The notes below the pieces were generated by a model. The model was given only the letters and a program-made list of their open reading frames with translations. It had not been told where the DNA came from and did no database searches. DNA of 64,000 nt from JBPOFM01 sp051252455 (GTDB lineage: Bacteria > Bacteroidota > Bacteroidia > Flavobacteriales > Flavobacteriaceae), in NCBI GenBank assembly GCA_051252455.1, contig JBPOFM010000007.1:124001-188000 (forward strand), in the 5' to 3' direction. Both the position numbers and the translations under genes were made by a program. Within the stretch, counting starts at the first letter, position 1. The number at the start of each line of letters is the position of its first letter. Shown here piece by piece: positions 45,073 through 53,427 of the stretch.

Positions 45073-45747
45073 TTAAAGTAAACCTACAACCTGTTTCATG
45101 CCAACCGTTGCTGTTTCGGCAATGACCGTTAGATTTTTTTTACTTTCAATAGCGGGTTTCGGATCAATAAAATAAGTTGGTGTCCCTTGTGGAACATAAT
45201 GCATCAAGCCGGCGGCAGGATAGACTTGCATCGACGTTCCGATAATCAATAACATATCTGCAGTTTCACAAACCTTCATTGAAACGTCAATCATGGGAAC
45301 GGCCTCTCCGAACCACACTACGTGAGGACGCAGCTGATGGCCATTTGTGCAGTGATCTCCGATAAGAATATCATCTTTACAATCAAAAAATGTGAATTCA
45401 TCCACAACAGTTCTCGATTTCATTAGTTCGCCATGTAAATGGATAACATTCGAGCTTCCTGCACGTTCATGCAAATCATCGATATTTTGTGTGATGATAG
45501 TTACTTTAAAATTTTTTTCAAGTGCAGCCAAATCATAATGTGCAGAATTGGGTTCAACTGCCAAAAGTTGTCTGCGACGCTGGTTATAAAAGTCAAGCAC
45601 CAATCCTGGATTGGCCCGAAAACCTTCTGGGGTCGCCACCTTCATTACATCATGGCCTTCCCATAAGCCATCGGCATCTCTAAAGGTTTTGATACCACTC
45701 TCTGCACTGACGCCCGCACCGGTTAATACGACAATATGTTTTTTCAT
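45073..45747 (-). CDS. cobB: Sir2-type NAD-dependent deacylase
   Basis: 224 residues. NAD-binding GAGVSAESGIKTFRDADGLWEG (residues 10-31), TQNIDDLH, catalytic His105 in HLHGEL, and HVVWFGEAVP at about 142-151. Tyr54 and Arg57 in FYNQRR match the acyl-binding pair of class III (SIRT5-like) enzymes, which favour succinyl and malonyl lysine. The zinc module is short: Cys123 and Cys133 are the only Cys, with no CxxC pairs, which fits sirtuins lacking structural zinc. It is divergent from trmH. Confidence 0.93.
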   Translation of the reverse strand: MKKHIVVLTGAGVSAESGIKTFRDADGLWEGHDVMKVATPEGFRANPGLVLDFYNQRRRQLLAVEPNSAHYDLAALEKNFKVTIITQNIDDLHERAGSSNVIHLHGELMKSRTVVDEFTFFDCKDDILIGDHCTNGHQLRPHVVWFGEAVPMIDVSMKVCETADMLLIIGTSMQVYPAAGLMHYVPQGTPTYFIDPKPAIESKKNLTVIAETATVGMKQVVGLL

Positions 45748-45772
45748 ACTATAAATTTACTAATTTTATCGA

Positions 45773-46435
45773 ATGAATAACTTGCGACTACTCGAACATC
45801 TTGAAACATTTATTTCGACAACTCGCAAAGAGAAGTTCCTAAAAGTTTTATCACAGCGCACAAAACATTTTACAGTTGCCACAGAAGATGTCTATCAACT
45901 TCATAATACAAGTGCAGTCATTAGAACCTGTGATGTGTTTGGTATTCAAGAAGTAAATATTATAGAAGAGCAAAATTCTAAACGTATCGATAGTGAAATT
46001 GCGATGGGAGCTCAAAAATGGGTGGATTTAAACAGGTTTTCTGCAGTAAAGGAGGCCATTGCTGAATTGAGAGCCAAAGGATATCAAATTGTGGCCACGA
46101 CCCCACACACAAATGAGACCTTGTTACATGATTTTGATACCAGCAAAAAATCATGCTTCTTTTTTGGTAGAGAAGCAGAAGGCTTATCTCAAGAGGTATT
46201 AGACGCTGCCGATTGCTATTTGAAAATTCCAATGGTCGGATTTACCGAGAGTTTGAATATTTCGGTGTCTGCTGCAATTGTACTTCAACATGTGACTTCC
46301 AAATTGAGACAATCAAATGTGAATTGGGAATTATCGGAAGATGAACAACTTCAAAAGCGATTCGACTGGATCAAAAAAACCATCAAAAGTTACGACGAAA
46401 TTGTTGAAAGGTTTTATATTGAAAGCAATATCTGA
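45773..46435 (+). CDS. trmH: tRNA 2'-O-methyltransferase TrmH
   Basis: 220 residues of the SPOUT superfamily. N-terminal helical arm, then the knot core: NTSAVIRTCDVFGIQEVNIIEE, with the Asn-Arg motif 1 pair, CFFFGREAEGLSQEVLDAADCYLKIPMVGFTESLNISVSAAIVLQH, which contains motifs 2 and 3. TrmH methylates G18 in the tRNA D-loop. The start is 25 bp from the divergent deacylase start, so the two share a promoter region. Confidence 0.95.
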   Translation: MNNLRLLEHLETFISTTRKEKFLKVLSQRTKHFTVATEDVYQLHNTSAVIRTCDVFGIQEVNIIEEQNSKRIDSEIAMGAQKWVDLNRFSAVKEAIAELRAKGYQIVATTPHTNETLLHDFDTSKKSCFFFGREAEGLSQEVLDAADCYLKIPMVGFTESLNISVSAAIVLQHVTSKLRQSNVNWELSEDEQLQKRFDWIKKTIKSYDEIVERFYIESNI

Positions 46436-46468
46436 TAAGAAGATTAAAAAGTTTTCGTAAATCGAAAA

Positions 46469-47239
46469 TCACCCCCGATTTCTGGTAAGCACCTTGTATT
46501 CTTCATAACATTCACTTATGGCATCAAGAATTTGTAGGTCATTGGCGGTTTCAATAAAATCTTTGGAATAGTTGCATTGACTCACAATTTCGTCTAGATC
46601 GACTTTATCAACCTGAAGTAAAACCATTAACATTTCTCTGTCAAACCGTGAAGCCAATAAGGTTCGAATCTCGTCGTCCTCTTTCATTTGACGAAGTTTT
46701 TTAAGTTCCTTTGGTTTTTTTCCGAAGATATTATAGAGAAAATCTGCTGGATTGAATATGGAGCCAAGAACTTTACTTAAGCCTCTCTGGGAGTTATTAC
46801 CGGCTTCGTAACCTGTGGTTGATAATCCTGAAATACTATAACGATAGTTAGTTTTTATAGGCACTTGTGCAATGTCAACTTCCAAATAACCGGTAAGTTT
46901 CAATTGTTTGACGACAACTTCTTCAAGAGCAAGGGCTAATTCGGTCATTTCTATTTTCACATCACCGAACTTCAACCAGTCATTGGTCACCTTTACTTTA
47001 ATGGATTTATAACCCAAATAAGAAAAATGCAAGGTGTCGTTGACTTTGGCGCTAATTTCGAAACCACCTTTGTCATTGCTTGATGTACCTTTAACAAGGT
47101 TAAGATTCACAATATTAACACTTTCCAATGCCAAGGTGGATGTCTTACTGATCACAGTTCCTTTTACGCTGGTTGCCTCTTGCGAAAAGCAAATTGAAGT
47201 CACCAATAAAAATGAAAAAAGTAAAAGTAGCTGTCTCAT
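46469..47239 (-). CDS. Exported protein with carboxypeptidase-regulatory-like domain
   Basis: 256 residues with a signal peptide (MRQLLLLFSFLLVTSICFS). The first 90 residues form the carboxypeptidase-regulatory-like beta-sandwich (VKGTVISKTSTLALESVNIVN, then SSNDKGGFEISAKVNDTLHFSYLGYKS), as at the head of TonB receptors but with no plug or barrel. The remainder is helical (KPKELKKLRQMKEDDEIRTLLASRFDREML). Family function unknown; a periplasmic accessory is likely. It converges on trmH with 33 bp between stops. Confidence 0.83.
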   Translation of the reverse strand: MRQLLLLFSFLLVTSICFSQEATSVKGTVISKTSTLALESVNIVNLNLVKGTSSNDKGGFEISAKVNDTLHFSYLGYKSIKVKVTNDWLKFGDVKIEMTELALALEEVVVKQLKLTGYLEVDIAQVPIKTNYRYSISGLSTTGYEAGNNSQRGLSKVLGSIFNPADFLYNIFGKKPKELKKLRQMKEDDEIRTLLASRFDREMLMVLLQVDKVDLDEIVSQCNYSKDFIETANDLQILDAISECYEEYKVLTRNRG

Positions 47240-47345
47240 ACGTTAAATTTAGGGATAAAAATAAGAATCAAAACGGAAAAAACTTCTAAACCTTTCAAAT
47301 TTGACTAAATATTAACTTAAATGGACGAACTACAAAGTGAAACTA

Positions 47346-47387
47346 AAAAGTTAGAAGTCCAGATTTGAGTCCTTACTTCTAACTTTT
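47346..47387 (-). terminator. Terminator-like inverted repeat of the DEAD helicase gene
   Basis: Perfect 13-bp arms (47346-47358 with 47375-47387) around a 16-base loop; on the minus strand the stem is followed by TTTTTAG. It lies 24 bp after the helicase stop. The long loop makes it a weaker terminator than others here. Confidence 0.65.
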
Positions 47388-47411
47388 GTAAAAAAATTTC
47401 AACAATATATT

Positions 47412-49322
47412 TTAATCCTCTTTCCGTCTAGAACGTCGTGGTGGAGAAAAACTTGGGCCTACAGGCTTAAAGTCACCTTTCGCACGTCTTTCTTTACGAT
47501 TCAAATCAGATGAGGAACTATCTGAACGTCTAGATCGTGATTCTGAACCCGAACTTCTGCGTTCGCCACCTCTATCGCTTCTTCCGCCTCCAGAACGTCG
47601 TTCGCCTCTTGGTTTAAAATCTCCAGAAGAACGTCTGCCACCACCGCCGCCAGAACCAGAACGTCTCTTGTTTCTGCTCGTACCACGGCCTTTATCTTCG
47701 CTGACTTCAACATTGACGAAACGTCCATTGTGCTTATAGTCTTGGAAGAAAGCCAATATTTTTTCCTGATGTTCTTTATTGGTATTGAAGAACGAGAAAC
47801 TATCTTTTACATCTACTTTAAAGACGTCATCACGACCTAATTCAAGAATTTCTTTTAAGAAATCTTTCAGGCTCATCCAATCGTAGCCATCTTTTTGACC
47901 TACATTGATGAAATATCTCGACGTATTGTCATCAGACTCATAACCGCGACCGCCAAAATCACGTCCACCATCACTATCTCTATCGCTTCCACGAGAATCA
48001 GTAACATTCAGATTTTGAGCTTTTTTATAGTAATTATAGAAACGAGTGAATTCAACAGAAAAGAATTTTTTGATCAACTCATCTTTAGAAGTATCAATAA
48101 ACATATTGTTGATACCATCAAGATATTGATCAATTTCGTGGTTGATTTCCGTGGTATGAATTTTATTTGCCAACGACATCAACTGAACTTCACAAATATC
48201 CTTACTATCAGGTATTTGTTTTAATTCAAATTTCTGATTGATGATACGTTCGATACTTTTGATTTTTCTGATTTCGCTTTTGGAAACAATCACCATGGAA
48301 ATCCCCGTTTTTCCTGCACGTCCTGTTCTACCTGAACGGTGTGTGTAGATTTCTGGTTCGTCAGGTAATTGATAATTGATGACGTGCGTAATATCATCCA
48401 CATCAATTCCACGAGCGGCAACATCGGTCGCGACCAGCATTTGGATTTGATTTTTACGGAATGAACTCATCACCATATCACGTTGGTTTTGGCTCAAATC
48501 ACCATGTAATGCGCCTGCGCTGTAACCATCTTCAATCAATTGCTCCGCAACTTTTTGAGTATCGCGTTTTGTACGACAGAAAATAACAGAAAAAATATCT
48601 GGATTGGCATCTGCCAAACGTTTCAACGCTGAATAACGGTCACGAGAGTTTACCAGATAATATTCGTGAGACACATTGTTCGTACTCTCATTTTTATTGC
48701 CAACTGTAATTTCAATCGGCGAATGCATGAATTTTTTTGCAATGTTAGACACCTCTTTCGGCATCGTTGCAGAAAATAACCATGTGCTTTTGTCTTTAGG
48801 AGAGTGAGAAAGAATGTCTGTGATATCTTCATAGAATCCCATGTTCAACATCTCATCGGCTTCGTCCAAAACTGCATATTCAATTTTAGAAATATCCACC
48901 ATATTACGTTTGATCATATCTTTCATACGACCAGGCGTGGCCACGACGATTTGTGCACCGCGTTTGACGTCTCTTGCCTGTTCGCTAATGCTTGCGCCAC
49001 CATAAATGGCAACTACATTAAGACCTTTACAATATTTACCATAAAGCTTTAATTCGTTTGTAATTTGCAAACAGAGTTCGCGAGTAGGAGAGAGGATCAA
49101 TCCTTGAGTGGTTCGACTGTCAATGTCAATTTTTTGAAGCATTGGAAATCCGAAAGCGGCTGTTTTACCAGTTCCAGTTTGAGCAAGAGCGACCAAATCA
49201 GCATCTTTTTCCAATAAAATTGGGATTGCTTTGGCTTGAACGTCACTTGGGGTTTCAAAACCTAAATCGGTAATAGCGTGCAGTAGGTCTTCATTAAGAC
49301 CCAAATCTTTGAATGTGTTCAT
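47412..49322 (-). CDS. deaD: DEAD-box RNA helicase, DeaD/CsdA type
   Basis: 636 residues with all core motifs: AQTGTGKTAAF, VLDEADEMLNMGF, SATMPKE and HRSGRTGRAGKTG, then a dimerisation-like segment and a DbpA-type RNA-binding domain (about 470-545). A Gly/Arg/Ser-rich tail of about 85 residues follows (GRGTSRNKRRSGSGGGG onward), as expected for RNA-interacting helicases. It remodels structured RNA in ribosome assembly and cold adaptation. A leader of about 150 bases with two hairpins precedes it (see 49408 and 49483). Confidence 0.95.
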   Translation of the reverse strand: MNTFKDLGLNEDLLHAITDLGFETPSDVQAKAIPILLEKDADLVALAQTGTGKTAAFGFPMLQKIDIDSRTTQGLILSPTRELCLQITNELKLYGKYCKGLNVVAIYGGASISEQARDVKRGAQIVVATPGRMKDMIKRNMVDISKIEYAVLDEADEMLNMGFYEDITDILSHSPKDKSTWLFSATMPKEVSNIAKKFMHSPIEITVGNKNESTNNVSHEYYLVNSRDRYSALKRLADANPDIFSVIFCRTKRDTQKVAEQLIEDGYSAGALHGDLSQNQRDMVMSSFRKNQIQMLVATDVAARGIDVDDITHVINYQLPDEPEIYTHRSGRTGRAGKTGISMVIVSKSEIRKIKSIERIINQKFELKQIPDSKDICEVQLMSLANKIHTTEINHEIDQYLDGINNMFIDTSKDELIKKFFSVEFTRFYNYYKKAQNLNVTDSRGSDRDSDGGRDFGGRGYESDDNTSRYFINVGQKDGYDWMSLKDFLKEILELGRDDVFKVDVKDSFSFFNTNKEHQEKILAFFQDYKHNGRFVNVEVSEDKGRGTSRNKRRSGSGGGGGRRSSGDFKPRGERRSGGGRSDRGGERRSSGSESRSRRSDSSSSDLNRKERRAKGDFKPVGPSFSPPRRSRRKED

Positions 49323-49407
49323 TCGTTTAAATAAGTATTCGATTATGTTATGTGGTGTTACAACAGAAGCGAATCGACATACTTAAACCTAAACTTCCAG
49401 TAACACA

Positions 49408-49447
49408 TCCTCACCATGAGGAATTTAAGCCATATTTCAGGCTTTAA
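49408..49447 (-). promoter_or_regulatory. Two small hairpins in the helicase leader
   Basis: TCCTCA-CCA-TGAGGA (49408-49422) and AAGCC / GGCTT (49427-49431 with 49440-49444) lie in the predicted 5' leader of the helicase gene. Cold-shock helicase leaders in other bacteria are long and structured; regulatory function here is inferred. The rest of 49323-49482 shows nothing else I can name. Confidence 0.45.
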
Positions 49448-49482
49448 GTTCGGTGAAGCAAAAGCTCCTTTGAACGAAGGTG

Positions 49483-49512
49483 CAAAAGTACACTATTTAT
49501 TTGGATTGACAA
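49483..49512 (-). promoter_or_regulatory. Promoter of the DEAD helicase gene
   Basis: On the minus strand TTG (49512-49510), a 19-base spacer and TACTTTTG (49490-49483) match the flavobacterial consensus. A start near 49475 would give a leader of about 150 bases. Confidence 0.65.
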
Positions 49513-49532
49513 TACTATTTATAACGATTTGT

Positions 49533-49625
49533 TTTTGGGCGTTTTAACACGCTTTTCGCTATATCTTTTTTGCTGATTTCGCTCCGCTACATCAGCAAAA
49601 AAGGATGCCGCTACAATCGTTAACG
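49533..49625. repeat. REP-like palindromic element between the methyltransferase and helicase genes
   Basis: A perfect 11-bp inverted repeat TTTTTTGCTGA / TCAGCAAAAAA (49566-49576 with 49592-49602) with a 15-base loop, flanked by GGGCGTTTTAAC (left) and ATCGTTAACGC (right) that are themselves partly complementary. The block GGGCG...TTTTCGCTATATC...AAAAAAGGATGCCGCTACAATC...AACGC looks like palindromic intergenic elements that I recall from flavobacterial genomes; I cannot confirm copies elsewhere. It lacks an ORF. Confidence 0.6.
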
Positions 49626-49631
49626 CAACAT

Positions 49632-50402
49632 TTAGAGTCTAATGACAAAATGTTCTTTCACCTGTTCTTTTCTGAAAAATACAAAACCCCAGAAAAAAGT
49701 ATCGATTGTGACCGTTACCTGTGGATGGTTTTTTATACTTTCCCAAGCTTCCGTCATTCCTTTCGACCAATGGATATCATCAAAAATAAACACAGAATCG
49801 TTGTGGATGCTTGGCAAGATTTGTTCAAAATAGTCAAGAGTTGCATTCTTATCATGGTGACCATCAAAAAAGACCAAATCCCAATTGGTCTTTTCTAAAG
49901 TCGGTATGATTTCAGAAAATGAGCCAGTTTTCAGATCAACATTTTCAACTTGAAACTTTTGTAGTTGTTCCTTCGTAAATTTTGAAATTTCAGGACAACC
50001 TTCAATACTTAAAAGGGTGGAGTCAGATTTTCCCAAGGCCAATGAGTAGGTTGCGATTCCTAAAGAAGTCCCAAGTTCAAGAATAGTTTTAGATTCAAAA
50101 TAAGAAACCAACCGAAAAAGCAATTTTGCTCTTTTAAAGGAAGTGCCTGAATTTTTTGCAATGTCGCTAATCACCCTTTTGTTGGAATCAAAAACCCGAG
50201 AACCGGAGCCAAAATCGGTTATTTCAATGTTTTGTGAATTATTTAAAAGAGAATCACGATAGGACTTTATGTTTGAATATTTGGGATAATCTGTTTTGTC
50301 ATAAAAACACTTGGTCACCAAATCAAACACAAAAGGCGAGTGGACACCATGTTGGTTTTTTGATTTAAGCAGAAATTTTATGTAAGATAGAATTTGATAC
50401 AA
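49632..50402 (-). CDS. Class I SAM-dependent methyltransferase
   Basis: 256 residues with a Rossmann-type SAM site: ILELGTSLGIATYSLALG at about 107-124, the acidic residue in LLSIEGCPE, and WDLVFFDGHHDKNATLDYFEQIL, which is typical of O-methyltransferase family members. An N-terminal helical lid (GVHSPFVFDLVTKCF) is conserved in these flavobacterial proteins. The substrate is unknown. No signal peptide. It is a single gene between the REP-like element and an ABC-F gene, with a heptamer tract nearby. Confidence 0.82.
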   Translation of the reverse strand: MYQILSYIKFLLKSKNQHGVHSPFVFDLVTKCFYDKTDYPKYSNIKSYRDSLLNNSQNIEITDFGSGSRVFDSNKRVISDIAKNSGTSFKRAKLLFRLVSYFESKTILELGTSLGIATYSLALGKSDSTLLSIEGCPEISKFTKEQLQKFQVENVDLKTGSFSEIIPTLEKTNWDLVFFDGHHDKNATLDYFEQILPSIHNDSVFIFDDIHWSKGMTEAWESIKNHPQVTVTIDTFFWGFVFFRKEQVKEHFVIRL

Positions 50403-50500
50403 GGTTTTGTTTCAGTTTCAATAGTTGAAGATGCAATGTTCGTAATATAAAACGTTTAATAAATTGTCAAAATGCTTTTTCCCAAATTTAGAACAAGCCA

Positions 50501-50530
50501 ACTGTTCACTGCGACTGAACACTGAACACT
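50501..50530 (-). repeat. Heptamer repeat tract downstream of the Uup-like gene
   Basis: On the plus strand, ACTGTTC, ACTGCG, ACTGAAC, ACTGAAC and ACT run from 50501 to 50530, with a period of seven bases except for one six-base unit. It lies immediately after the stop of the ABC-F gene (on the minus strand), in a 131-bp gap. Confidence 0.65.
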
Positions 50531-50533
50531 TTT

Positions 50534-52396
50534 TTAACTTTCTAATTTCTCCGAAAGCTCAAACCAACGTGCTTCCTTTTTAGCAATATTATCGATAATC
50601 TTCTGTAATTCTTCAGAAAGCTTGTTGATTTGGTCTTGACTCAATGAGGTGTTATGGAACTTCGCTTCCATGATTTTCTTGTCATGTTCAAGTGCTCTTA
50701 TCTTGCTTTCAATAGATTTATATTCCTTTTGCTCATTGTAAGACAGCTTATTGGCATCATTCTGTTTTTGACTCGCAGCATCGTTTGATTCATTTTTAGT
50801 TGTTTCAAGAGGTGGTGTCGATGCTTCATAATCACGATAATCACTATAGTTCCCAGGAAAATCGACAACTTCGCCTTCGCCTTCAAATACAAATAAATGG
50901 TCTACAATCTTATCCATAAAGTATCTATCGTGAGAAACCACTAGCAAACACCCAGGGAAATCCAAAAGAAAATCCTCCAAAACATTTAAGGTTACAATAT
51001 CCAAATCGTTTGTCGGTTCATCGAGAATCAAAAAGTTGGGATTTTGTATCAATATCGTACATAAATACAAACGTTTTTGTTCGCCACCACTTAATTTTTC
51101 AACGTAGTCGTATTGCTTTTTGCGGTCAAAAAGAAAGCGCTCCAATAATTGTCCAGCATTGATTTGACGGCCTTTTGTCAACGGAATGTATTCGCCGAAT
51201 TCCTTGATGACTTCGATGACTTTCTGGCCAGGTTTAATGACAATTCCATCTTGGGTATAATAGCCAAACTTCACAGTTTCCCCAATGATAATTTTACCAG
51301 CATCAGGTTCGATGGAATGTGTTAACATATTTAAGAATGTGGATTTCCCAGTACCATTTTTTCCTATGATGCCAATACGTTCCCCCTTCTTGAATACATA
51401 TTCGAACTTTTTTAGAATCGTTTTATCTTTAAAAGATTTGGAGACATTGTGAAATTCCACAATCTTACTTCCTAGACGCTCCATGTTCAATTCCAATTCT
51501 ATTTTATGGTCATTGCGACGCTGATGCGCTTTTTCCTTAATCACATGAAAATCATCAATTCTCGATTTTGACTTCGTCGTTCTCGCTTTTGGCTGGCGAC
51601 GCATCCAGTCGAGTTCTTTTTTGAAAAGCTGTTTGGCTTTGCCAGTTTCGACTGTTTCATTGGCAATTCTTGCTTCCTTATTTTCTAGATAATAAGAATA
51701 GTTTCCTTTGTAAGTGTATAGTTTTCCGTGGTCAAGTTCTATGATTTCATTACACACACGTTCCAAAAAATACCGGTCGTGAGTTACCATAAACAAGGTA
51801 AGCTGTGCTTTAGCAAAATAACTTTCAAGCCATTCGATCATTTCCAAATCCAAATGGTTTGTGGGCTCATCAAGCACCAATAAATCTGGATTATTTATTA
51901 AGGCTTTTGCCAATGCCAAACGCTTTTTTTGACCACCAGAGAGTGTTTTTATCTTTTGGTCAAGATTTTCAAGCTTGAGCTGAAAGAGAATTTGCTTAAA
52001 TTGTAATTCAAATTCCCAAGCATTCTGAATGTCCATTTGTTCAAAGGCCCTTTGATAGGCCTCTTCATCTTCAGGATTTAAAAGTGCCTTTTCATAATTC
52101 TCAATCACTTTTAATATCGGCAGGTCAGAATTAAAAATGGTTTCCTCAATGGTCAATTCATCTTCAAAATTTGGCGATTGAGATAAGAAAGACAATCTTA
52201 TGCCGTTTCTAATGATGACCTGACCAGTATCGGGAGAATCAGCACCGGAAAGAATGTTAAGTATAGAGGTTTTGCCACTGCCGTTTTTTGCAACGAAGGC
52301 AATCTTGTCGTCTTTATGGATGCTGAATGATAAATCCTTGAAGAGTTGTACCTCACCATAAGATTTGGAAATGTTTTCGACCGTTAGATAGTTCAA
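50534..52396 (-). CDS. uup: ABC-F family ATPase (Uup type)
   Basis: 620 residues with two nucleotide-binding domains. Domain 1: Walker A AKNGSGKTS, LSGGQKKRLA, LLVLDEPTNHLD. Domain 2: Walker A GKNGTGKST, LSGGEQKRLY, FLILDEPTNDLD. A C-terminal coiled coil (about 550-620, YNEQKEYKSIESKIRALEHDKKIMEAKF) is the Uup hallmark and binds branched DNA or ribosomes. Uup limits precise transposon excision and aids ribosome recycling. It differs from the 545-residue ABC-F protein at 42818, which lacks the tail. Confidence 0.93.
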   Translation of the reverse strand: MNYLTVENISKSYGEVQLFKDLSFSIHKDDKIAFVAKNGSGKTSILNILSGADSPDTGQVIIRNGIRLSFLSQSPNFEDELTIEETIFNSDLPILKVIENYEKALLNPEDEEAYQRAFEQMDIQNAWEFELQFKQILFQLKLENLDQKIKTLSGGQKKRLALAKALINNPDLLVLDEPTNHLDLEMIEWLESYFAKAQLTLFMVTHDRYFLERVCNEIIELDHGKLYTYKGNYSYYLENKEARIANETVETGKAKQLFKKELDWMRRQPKARTTKSKSRIDDFHVIKEKAHQRRNDHKIELELNMERLGSKIVEFHNVSKSFKDKTILKKFEYVFKKGERIGIIGKNGTGKSTFLNMLTHSIEPDAGKIIIGETVKFGYYTQDGIVIKPGQKVIEVIKEFGEYIPLTKGRQINAGQLLERFLFDRKKQYDYVEKLSGGEQKRLYLCTILIQNPNFLILDEPTNDLDIVTLNVLEDFLLDFPGCLLVVSHDRYFMDKIVDHLFVFEGEGEVVDFPGNYSDYRDYEASTPPLETTKNESNDAASQKQNDANKLSYNEQKEYKSIESKIRALEHDKKIMEAKFHNTSLSQDQINKLSEELQKIIDNIAKKEARWFELSEKLES

Positions 52397-52565
52397 AGTT
52401 TTTTTTGCAAATAACGGAAATTAAGAATTAGAAAATCGAATAGAGGAAAAAGATTGAGACTAAAAGCTGCGGAATTTTAAAATTGAAATAATGGATCGTC
52501 AAAAAAACTGGAGAATCCAAATTTACAGCATTGGTAATACATTGGACAAAAAAAAGCATAATAAT

Positions 52566-52595
52566 TTTGATATTGATAGTGATACGCTATATTTG
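52566..52595 (+). promoter_or_regulatory. Promoter of the exopolysaccharide operon
   Basis: TTTG at 52566-52569, an 18-base spacer and TATATTTG at 52588-52595 match the flavobacterial consensus. The start near 52601 would leave a leader of about 17 bases to 52618. It supports 52618, not an upstream start, as the true beginning of the gene. Confidence 0.75.
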
Positions 52596-52617
52596 TGCAA
52601 CAACAAGTAGCCTTAAC

Positions 52618-53412
52618 ATGAATAGAATTTTATTGGTCATTGGTTTGATATTCACAAGTTTATTGACCTCTTGCATTCCACATAAAGACATTGTTTATCT
52701 TCAGAATAAAAACATGGCGACCGATTCGTTGCAGATTATGATTGAACAACAAAAACCATATCGCATTCAGATCAATGACATTCTGAATGTTCGGATTAAG
52801 GTTTTGGATCAGGAAAATGTAACCATATTCAATCCAATTGGTGAAGGAAACTTGAATGCCAGTGCTACAGAAAGAGCTTATTTTGATGGTTTTACAGTGG
52901 ATACTCATGGAAATATTCGAATTCCAGAACTAGGACATATGAATGTTCTTGGATTTACAACGGAGGAAGTTGAAACCATGATAAAAGAACGTTTACTGAA
53001 TGAGCAATTTAAGGAAACCGCTAATATTTTTGTTACTGTCAAACTTTCTGGTTTGAGATATACCGCAACGGGAGAGGTAGGCAATACTGGTAGTCAAGTG
53101 TTGTTTCAGGAACGTGTAAATATTTTTGAGGCACTAGCCAATGTTGGAGACATAGAAATTACTGGAGACAGAAAAGATGTGTTGATTATCAGGCAGTATC
53201 CTCAAGGACAGCAAATACACCATTTGGACTTGACAGATGTCAACGTTATGAATTCGCCATATTATTACATTCAACCCAACGATATGATCTACGTGAAGCC
53301 ATTGAAGCAAAAAACTTGGGGTACTGGTACAACTGGTAGAGAAACTTTGACTACTATCATAAGTGTAGTATCATTGTTAACTACTACTATAATATTAACT
53401 ACTCGTTTATAA
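52618..53412 (+). CDS. Polysaccharide export lipoprotein (Wza-like)
   Basis: 264 residues from the ATG at 52618 (MNRILLVIGLIFTSLLTSC). The Poly_export domain (about 40-130) has YRIQINDILNVRIKV and GFTVDTHGNIRIPELGHMNVLG, followed by an SLBB-like region (YTATGEVGNTGSQVLFQERVNIFEALANVG). It forms the outer-membrane pore for exopolysaccharide. The C-terminal 20 residues are hydrophobic, as expected for the Wza amphipathic exit helix. It is the first gene of the operon and is followed after 15 bp by the tyrosine kinase. Confidence 0.92.
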   Translation: MNRILLVIGLIFTSLLTSCIPHKDIVYLQNKNMATDSLQIMIEQQKPYRIQINDILNVRIKVLDQENVTIFNPIGEGNLNASATERAYFDGFTVDTHGNIRIPELGHMNVLGFTTEEVETMIKERLLNEQFKETANIFVTVKLSGLRYTATGEVGNTGSQVLFQERVNIFEALANVGDIEITGDRKDVLIIRQYPQGQQIHHLDLTDVNVMNSPYYYIQPNDMIYVKPLKQKTWGTGTTGRETLTTIISVVSLLTTTIILTTRL

Positions 53413-53427
53413 TAAGAATTAGTTTCT

